A stretch of DNA of 12,064 bases. Source: JBCCCJ01 sp039029315. GTDB taxonomy: Bacteria; Bacteroidota; Bacteroidia; J057. Where the stretch lies: positions 1-12,064 of the forward strand of contig JBCCGK010000187.1 of NCBI GenBank assembly GCA_039029315.1, in the 5' to 3' direction. Shown here one piece after another: positions 6,387-12,064 of this stretch. A model generated the notes under the pieces. That model was not told the origin of the DNA and searched no databases. It saw nothing but the letters and a program-made list of their open reading frames with translations. Position 1 is the stretch's first letter; the number at the start of each line of letters is the position of its first letter. Both the position numbers and the translations under genes were made by a program.

Positions 6387-9300
6387 CCTTTGCACTCTTT
6401 TCTTTCTGCTGTCCTGTTCTGGGCCTTCCATCGTTGAAGATAGGGAGCCTCAGCTTTTTACCTTGCTTGGACCAGATGAGACCGGTGTTGATTTTGTCAA
6501 CCAACTCGATTATCGAAGAGACTTTAATATTTATACGTACCGCAATTTTTATAATGGCGGCGGAGTGGCTGTTGGAGATGTCAACAAGGATGGTTTGATG
6601 GATCTCTATTTTACGGCCAACATGCACCCCAACAAATTGTACCTGAATAAAGGCAATTTTCAATTCGAAGACATCACTGAGCAGGCTGGAGTAGGAGGAA
6701 CCCGTGGGTGGTCGACAGGTGTGACCATGGCGGATGTAAATGGAGATGGTTGGTTGGACATTTATGTTTGCAATTCAGGAGATGTGGAAGGAGACAACAA
6801 ACAAAACGAATTATTTATCAATAATGGAAAGCCTGACGCGCTGTCATTCACTGACAAAGCAGAAGCTTATGGCATTGCAGATCAAGGGTACGGAACCCAT
6901 GCCTCCTTCTTTGATTATGACAAGGACGGAGATCTGGATTTGTATCTCTTGAACAACTCCTTTCGTTCGATTTTTGATTTTAATCTGGAAAAAAAGCAGC
7001 GACCGATTCGAGATGAATTAGGCGGAGATAAATTTTTTCGAAATGATCGGGGACACTTTACCGATATCAGTGAAGCAGCTGGCATATATGGGAGTGAAAT
7101 CGGATTTGGACTTGGGATCACGGTTGGGGATGTCAATCGAGATGGTTGGTTGGACATGTTTGTGTCCAATGACTTTTTTGAACGAGACTATCTATACATG
7201 AACAATGGCGATGGAACCTTCACAGAGGATCTTGAAAATCAGATTCAGTCTCTCAGTGTTGCTTCTATGGGAGCGGATATGGCAGATATCAACAATGATG
7301 GCCTTCCTGAAATTTTCGTCACAGAAATGCTGCCGGAAGGAGAAGAACGCTTCAAAACCAAAATGACCTTTGAGAATTGGGACCGCTATTCCTATAACGT
7401 TGACAATGGCTACTACCATCAGTTTACCCGAAATGTGATGCAACTCAATAATGGGGATGGCACTTTCAGCGAAATTGGTCGACTCGCTGGAATTGAAGCC
7501 ACAGATTGGAGTTGGGGCGCCCTGATGGCTGATTATGATCTTGATGGCAGGAAAGACCTCTACATCGTCAATGGCCTCCGGAAAGACATCATAGATCAGG
7601 ATTATATCAACTTTGTGTCCAATGAAGAGTTTGTCAAACAAATTGTTTCAGACCAGGGAGTAGATTATCAAAAACTGATTGACACCATACCCTCTACCAG
7701 AATATCGAATTATATGTATCGGAATGAGGGGAACTTGGCATTCAGGAATCTTGCCAAGGATTGGGGCTTGAGTACGCCCAGTCATTCCAATGGCTCTGTC
7801 TACGCTGATTTTGACAATGATGGAGACCTCGATCTGGCAGTGAATAATGTGGATATGCCAGCCTTCATCTATCGCAACGAAGCAGATTCTGTTTTGCAAA
7901 ACCACCATTATCTGAAGCTGGAATTGCATGGAGCCGATCAGAATACCTATGCGATTGGGACCAATATCACCCTGAAAATACAAGGGGAAACCAGTTATCT
8001 GGAAAATATTCCTATTCGTGGATTTCAATCCTCAGTCGATTATCGTCCCAACTTTGGATTGGGTAAGCATACAACCGTCGATTCTGTGATCATCCGATGG
8101 CCCAATGATGCTGTCAGCATTTTGACTCATGTCCAGGCAGATCAGACTCTGGTCGTGACGCAGGAATCTGGAAGAATGAACCATGAAGCAGAAGACAGCG
8201 ATCTTCCGGGGAAGACCTTGTTTGTTGAGCGAACAGAGGAGCTGGATTGGGGATATGTACATGAAGAAAATCAATTTGTCGATTTTGATAGAGACCGCTT
8301 GCTCTATCACATGATGTCTACCGAAGGCCCCAAGATTGCCAAGGGAGACATCAATGGGGATGGGAGAGAAGACTTGTTCATCGGTGGGGCTGCCAACAGA
8401 CCGGGAGAACTGTTGTTGCAGGAGGTAGGCGGGGTATTTGTGTCGACGAATACAGATTTGTTTGAGCAAGCCAGAGCCTCAGAAGATCAGGATTGCCTCT
8501 TTTTTGATGCTGATAATGATGGAGACCTCGATTTGTATGTGGCAAGAGGTGGCAGTGAATTCTTGTTCAATACCAACATCCTAAACGATCAATTATATCT
8601 CAATAATGGAAGGGGAAGATTCAGTCGTTCTCCTCAGTTTTTGCCGAGCTTTCAACCTGAAAACGGATCTTGTGTAGCGGCTGGAGATTATGATCAGGAT
8701 GGCGATCTGGATCTGTTTGTTGGCACCAGATCTATCAGCGGTCATTATGGAACCTCTGTCAATGGATATATCCTCAACAACAATGGACAGGGGCAATTTT
8801 CGAATGTCAGCAAGGAAGTGGCCCCTGAGTTGGAAGGGCTTGGGATGATCACAGATGTGATGTGGATGGATGTCGATCAGGACACTGATCTGGACTTGAT
8901 TGTGATAGGGGAGTGGATGCCGATCACCTTTTTGGAAAATCGACAAGGCCGCTTTCATAAAGCTGAGCTGATTGCAGGTAAGCGTCCAACAGAAGGCTGG
9001 TGGAACTGCATGAAAGCGGGCGATTTCGATCAAGATGGCGACCTGGATCTGGTTCTGGGTAATCATGGACTAAATTCCCGCTTCGCAGCAGACCCTGAAC
9101 ACCCATTGCTACTGCACATCAATGATTTTGATCAGAATGGGACTCCCGATCCAATTATCAGTCAATATTTCGGAGACAAAGCCTATCCCTTGCCATTGCG
9201 ACATGATCTGGTGATGCAATTGCCCTCCCTAAAGAAAAAATATCTCAAATATGCCACCTACAAAGGCCAAACGGTTGAAGATATGTTTACAGAGGAGGAA

Positions 9301-9696
9301 TTAAAAAATACCGAAATCAAGAAGGTGCATCATCTCGCTTCCTCCTTATTGGTCAATCAAGGCAATGGGAGCTTTCGGCTGCAGGATCTGCCAATCGAAG
9401 CACAGTTTTCTCCTACCTATGGATTGTTGGTAGAAGATGTCGACAAAGATGGCCATCTGGATATTCTCCTTGGAGGCAATCTCTTTGGGGTGAAACCTGA
9501 AGTAGGTCGTTATGATGCGCAATATGGATTGATGCTAAGAGGACGCGGAGATATGACCTTTGAGCCTGTTGGAGCAGGACAGAGTGGATTCACCATCAAG
9601 GGAGAAACCAGAGATATGGTCAGCGTGCAAGTTGATGACAAGCGATTTGTCCTGGTGGCGAAGAATGATGATCACATGCAAGTGTTTGAATTTTGA
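6373..9696 (+). CDS. Large FG-GAP/VCBS-repeat and ASPIC/UnbV (CRTAC1-like) lipoprotein
   Basis: Predicted surface or periplasmic calcium-binding beta-propeller lipoprotein of 1107 residues. The ATG at 6373 gives MRLLNLCTLFFLLSCSG, with lipobox LLSC and Cys15. The first FG-GAP/VCBS block (about 60-500) has Asp-rich loops beginning at residues 69 (DVNKDG), 121 (DVNGDG), 181 (DYDKDG), 253 (DVNRDG), 305 (DINNDG), 387 (DYDLDG) and 479 (DFDNDG). The ASPIC/UnbV domain follows at about 525-595 (GTNITLKIQGE, then SVIIRWPNDA). A second FG-GAP block (about 650-1040) has loops at 659, 712, 772, 833, 884, 918 and 1022. The loops match calcium-binding DxDxDG motifs of integrin-type propellers; DVDQDTD at 833 and DFDQNG at 918 are altered. 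The domain is central, unlike the shorter family members that end with ASPIC. The gene overlaps the upstream lipoprotein by 14 bp and a downstream paralogue by 3 bp. The biochemical role of such proteins is not established; binding or adhesion is an inference. Confidence 0.93.
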   Translation: MRLLNLCTLFFLLSCSGPSIVEDREPQLFTLLGPDETGVDFVNQLDYRRDFNIYTYRNFYNGGGVAVGDVNKDGLMDLYFTANMHPNKLYLNKGNFQFEDITEQAGVGGTRGWSTGVTMADVNGDGWLDIYVCNSGDVEGDNKQNELFINNGKPDALSFTDKAEAYGIADQGYGTHASFFDYDKDGDLDLYLLNNSFRSIFDFNLEKKQRPIRDELGGDKFFRNDRGHFTDISEAAGIYGSEIGFGLGITVGDVNRDGWLDMFVSNDFFERDYLYMNNGDGTFTEDLENQIQSLSVASMGADMADINNDGLPEIFVTEMLPEGEERFKTKMTFENWDRYSYNVDNGYYHQFTRNVMQLNNGDGTFSEIGRLAGIEATDWSWGALMADYDLDGRKDLYIVNGLRKDIIDQDYINFVSNEEFVKQIVSDQGVDYQKLIDTIPSTRISNYMYRNEGNLAFRNLAKDWGLSTPSHSNGSVYADFDNDGDLDLAVNNVDMPAFIYRNEADSVLQNHHYLKLELHGADQNTYAIGTNITLKIQGETSYLENIPIRGFQSSVDYRPNFGLGKHTTVDSVIIRWPNDAVSILTHVQADQTLVVTQESGRMNHEAEDSDLPGKTLFVERTEELDWGYVHEENQFVDFDRDRLLYHMMSTEGPKIAKGDINGDGREDLFIGGAANRPGELLLQEVGGVFVSTNTDLFEQARASEDQDCLFFDADNDGDLDLYVARGGSEFLFNTNILNDQLYLNNGRGRFSRSPQFLPSFQPENGSCVAAGDYDQDGDLDLFVGTRSISGHYGTSVNGYILNNNGQGQFSNVSKEVAPELEGLGMITDVMWMDVDQDTDLDLIVIGEWMPITFLENRQGRFHKAELIAGKRPTEGWWNCMKAGDFDQDGDLDLVLGNHGLNSRFAADPEHPLLLHINDFDQNGTPDPIISQYFGDKAYPLPLRHDLVMQLPSLKKKYLKYATYKGQTVEDMFTEEELKNTEIKKVHHLASSLLVNQGNGSFRLQDLPIEAQFSPTYGLLVEDVDKDGHLDILLGGNLFGVKPEVGRYDAQYGLMLRGRGDMTFEPVGAGQSGFTIKGETRDMVSVQVDDKRFVLVAKNDDHMQVFEF

Positions 9697-12064
9697 GAGA
9701 GAACAAGGATGCCAAAACGCAGATCGAAAGAAGCCTTGCACACAGGACTTCTCCTTCCGCTATATGGCTATTGGGTCTATGGAGTTTGATGATGTTCTCT
9801 TGCGAAACTTCTCCTGTAGCTCTCCCGCTTTTTCGCCTGCTTCCACCAAGCCAAAGTGGGATAGATTTTGTCAACCAGGTGGAAGATGGGGCAGAAATGA
9901 ACATCATTCAATACTTATATTTCTACAATGGGGGAGGAGTAGCGATTGGTGATCTGAACAATGATGGATTGGCAGATATTTATTTCAGTGCCAATATGGA
10001 GTCCAATCGGCTCTACCTCAATCAGGGGAATCTGACGTTTGAGGAAATCACAGAATCCGCAGCTGTTGGTGGGGAGGGGAACTGGTCGACGGGTGTTTCC
10101 ATGGTAGATATCAATGCAGATGGCTGGCTAGACATCTATGTATGTCAGGTTGGAAATTATAAGGAATTTGCCGGAAAGAATCAGTTGTTCCTGAATCAGG
10201 GCAAGGAAGGGTCCCCCAAATTTGTAGAAGTGGCAGAAGAATATGGGCTGGACGAAAGCGGTTTTTCTACCCAGGCAGCCTTCCTGGATTATGATCAGGA
10301 TGGCGATCTGGATATGTATTTGCTCAAACATTCAGTTCATTCCACCGAGAGTTACCGAGATACAAGCTATACCCGCAAGCGACATGAGCAGGCAGGAGAC
10401 AAACTGTTCCGAAATGATGTATCTGACAATCCAGAGCCAGGTAAATACTTTGTGGATGTGAGTGAAGAGGCTGGAATTCTGGGGGGGATAGCAGGATACG
10501 GATTGGGAGTAGCTGTGGGAGATGTAGATAAAAATGGCTGCCCGGACTTGTATATCAGCAATGATTTTCATGAAAATGATTTTCTCTACCTCAACAATTG
10601 TGATGGAACCTTCAGCGAACGCGCCTCTGAAAGTCTGGGCCACACCAGTAATTTCTCCATGGGAAATGATGTGGCTGATATCAACAATGATCAGTGGCTG
10701 GATGTGGTGAGCATGGACATGAAACCAGATGATGAAGTGATTTATAAAAATTCTGCTGGCATCGATCCGTATGATATTTACCAGTTTAAGCGAACTTATG
10801 GATACGATCATCAGTTTCCGAGGAATATGCTGCAACTCAATCAGGGGAAACTGGGAAAGGGAAGCCTTCGCTTCAGTGAAGTGGGTGAATATGCAGGCAT
10901 TGCAGCTACCGACTGGAGTTGGGGAGCCCTGATTCTAGATGTCAACAATGACCGCCTCAAAGATCTCTTCATCACAAATGGCATTGTCCGAAGACCCAAT
11001 GACCTGGATTACCTCAACTATATTGGGGACCAGCAGGTACAGGCAGCCGCGACAGATCTGGAATTGGCTGAGAAGATGCCCGAAGGCAGTGCCAATAATC
11101 AGTTGTTCATCAATCAGGGTGAGCTAAGGTTCAAAGAAAGTAGTAGATTGCTGGGAAGGGGAGAAAAATCTATTTCTAATGGATCAGCTTTTGCGGATCT
11201 GGACCTTGATGGAGACCTGGATCTGGTTGTCAATAATCTCAATGAAACGGCCTTCGTTTATGAAAACCTCTCGAATGAACAACTTTCGAATCATTTTTTG
11301 AGCATTCGCTTGAAAGGCCCTCCTCACAATCCTTTTGGAATAGGAGCAAGTGTGACGATCTATGAGGAGGGCGGCATTCAATATCAGGAAATGTATCCTG
11401 TTCGTGCCTGGCAATCTTCTAGCGACTATAGATGCCATATTGGGGTGGGGACCAGCATCCTGGTAGATTCCATGAGGATCAGATGGGGAGATGGAAAGAC
11501 ACAGCTCTTGACAGACATTGCAGTAGACCAAAACCTGATAGTTGAGTATCAGCAAGCGCTGCATGAAGAAAGAATCATCCAGTCCCCTGGCACATCTCCC
11601 TTGTTTGTGGATGTATCAGAGGAGGTAAATGTCCCATTTTTTCATCAGGAGAATTTGTTTTTTGACAACAAGAGAGAGACTCTCATCCCATACCTCTTAT
11701 CCACGCAGGGACCAAAAATCGCTGTTGGAGATGTCAATGGTGATCAGTTGGAGGATCTGTTCATTGGTGGAGCAAGTAAGCAAGGTGGGGCCTTGTTGAT
11801 CCAGAATGCCAATGGGAGCCTGAGTCGATCAGGAACAGAGGTATTTGATCAGGATTCCATGCAAGAGGATACAGGGTTGAGTCTGTTTGATGCAGATCAG
11901 GACGGAGACCTCGACCTGTACATAGGAAGTGGCGGGAACCAGTATTATCATCAGCATGAAGGGCTAAAGGATCGACTTTACCTCAATGATGGCCAAGGCA
12001 ATTTCACCAAATCAGCCAAGCTTCCTGAGTTTTTCAACCAAACTTCTTGCGTCAAAGCCGCTGA
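9693..12064 (+). CDS. Second FG-GAP/VCBS and ASPIC/UnbV lipoprotein, paralogue of the upstream gene (partial, runs off window)
   Basis: A continuous plus-strand frame covers 9690-12064 and codes for a paralogue of the preceding protein; 790 codons are visible. The best start is the TTG at 9693, which overlaps the previous stop (TTGA). It gives about 19 hydrophilic residues, then a lipoprotein signal, IWLLGLWSLMMFSCETS, with Cys37. An ATG at 9709 lies in another frame, which ends at 9786. Propeller loops begin at residues 87 (DLNNDG), 139 (DINADG), 199 (DYDQDG), 277 (DVDKNG), 329 (DINNDQ), 416 (DVNNDR) and 502 (DLDLDG). ASPIC/UnbV spans about 536-620 (LSIRLKGPP, RIRWGDG). The second block starts with loops at 680 (DVNGDQ) and 733 (DADQDG). 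Close matches to the first copy include GGGVAIGDLNNDGLADIYFSA and ATDWSWGAL (405-413), confirming duplication. Several loops have lost the last Gly or an Asp, so calcium binding may differ. About 310 more residues are expected beyond the window. Confidence 0.88.
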   Translation, partial: MRENKDAKTQIERSLAHRTSPSAIWLLGLWSLMMFSCETSPVALPLFRLLPPSQSGIDFVNQVEDGAEMNIIQYLYFYNGGGVAIGDLNNDGLADIYFSANMESNRLYLNQGNLTFEEITESAAVGGEGNWSTGVSMVDINADGWLDIYVCQVGNYKEFAGKNQLFLNQGKEGSPKFVEVAEEYGLDESGFSTQAAFLDYDQDGDLDMYLLKHSVHSTESYRDTSYTRKRHEQAGDKLFRNDVSDNPEPGKYFVDVSEEAGILGGIAGYGLGVAVGDVDKNGCPDLYISNDFHENDFLYLNNCDGTFSERASESLGHTSNFSMGNDVADINNDQWLDVVSMDMKPDDEVIYKNSAGIDPYDIYQFKRTYGYDHQFPRNMLQLNQGKLGKGSLRFSEVGEYAGIAATDWSWGALILDVNNDRLKDLFITNGIVRRPNDLDYLNYIGDQQVQAAATDLELAEKMPEGSANNQLFINQGELRFKESSRLLGRGEKSISNGSAFADLDLDGDLDLVVNNLNETAFVYENLSNEQLSNHFLSIRLKGPPHNPFGIGASVTIYEEGGIQYQEMYPVRAWQSSSDYRCHIGVGTSILVDSMRIRWGDGKTQLLTDIAVDQNLIVEYQQALHEERIIQSPGTSPLFVDVSEEVNVPFFHQENLFFDNKRETLIPYLLSTQGPKIAVGDVNGDQLEDLFIGGASKQGGALLIQNANGSLSRSGTEVFDQDSMQEDTGLSLFDADQDGDLDLYIGSGGNQYYHQHEGLKDRLYLNDGQGNFTKSAKLPEFFNQTSCVKAA

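Noticed and set aside
6560..9510. DNA tandem repeat or CRISPR-like array suggested by recurring GATxxxGATGG motifs
   Set aside because: The similarity is at protein level (Asp-rich propeller loops), with irregular spacing of about 130-350 bp and no exact repeated units.
9560..9952. Plus-strand open frame of 130 codons spanning the junction of the two large genes
   Set aside because: It runs out of frame through the end of the first FG-GAP/ASPIC gene and the signal-peptide region of the second; the true frame carries conserved GIDFVNQ and YNGGG motifs.
10332..10835. Minus-strand open frame of 167 codons (and similar ones at 7192-7641 and 8593-9066)
   Set aside because: Long antisense frames rich in Ile/His/Val are a by-product of the GAT/AAT-rich repeats coding for Asp-Asn loops on the plus strand; no start signals or domains support them.

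Overview
The window looks like chromosomal DNA from a member of the Bacteroidota, probably a free-living or marine Cytophagales-type bacterium. The evidence is an adjacent SusC/SusD outer-membrane uptake pair, several Cys-anchored lipoproteins, AT-rich leaders without clear Shine-Dalgarno sequences, and a promoter-like match to the Bacteroidota consensus. No tRNA, rRNA, CRISPR array or complete insertion sequence was seen. Species cannot be assigned from the sequence alone.

Layout. Positions 1-406 (minus strand) hold the N-terminal 135 codons of a LacI/GalR-family repressor. It is divergent from the plus-strand genes across a 375-bp AT-rich gap (407-781). That gap holds three exact copies of AAnCGnTT, the type of core expected for LacI-family operators, plus a 13-A homopolymer and a candidate promoter. 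Next come a SusC-like TonB-dependent transporter (782-3775) and a SusD-like lipoprotein (3818-5380), followed by a strong intrinsic terminator (5407-5440). A 161-bp MITE-like element with terminal inverted repeats and a TTA duplication (5447-5607) lies just after the terminator. Downstream is a second same-strand cluster: a 192-residue lipoprotein of unknown function (5808-6386), a complete 1107-residue FG-GAP/VCBS-ASPIC/UnbV lipoprotein (6373-9696), and a paralogue of it that runs off the window (9693-12064). These three genes overlap one another by 14 and 3 bases, so they are probably one translationally coupled unit.

How it may work. SusD captures a ligand at the cell surface, SusC imports it using TonB energy, and the divergent LacI-type protein would de-repress the pair when a sugar-like effector is present. 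The large FG-GAP/ASPIC proteins have repeated Asp-rich calcium-binding loops in two blocks on either side of an ASPIC/UnbV domain. They look like surface or periplasmic calcium-stabilised beta-propeller proteins, perhaps for binding glycans or proteins or for scaffolding. No glycoside hydrolase, polysaccharide lyase or sulfatase is visible, so the substrate is unknown. The least understood part is the downstream unit of unknown lipoprotein plus tandem FG-GAP/ASPIC lipoproteins. The second paralogue has no ordinary ATG start.
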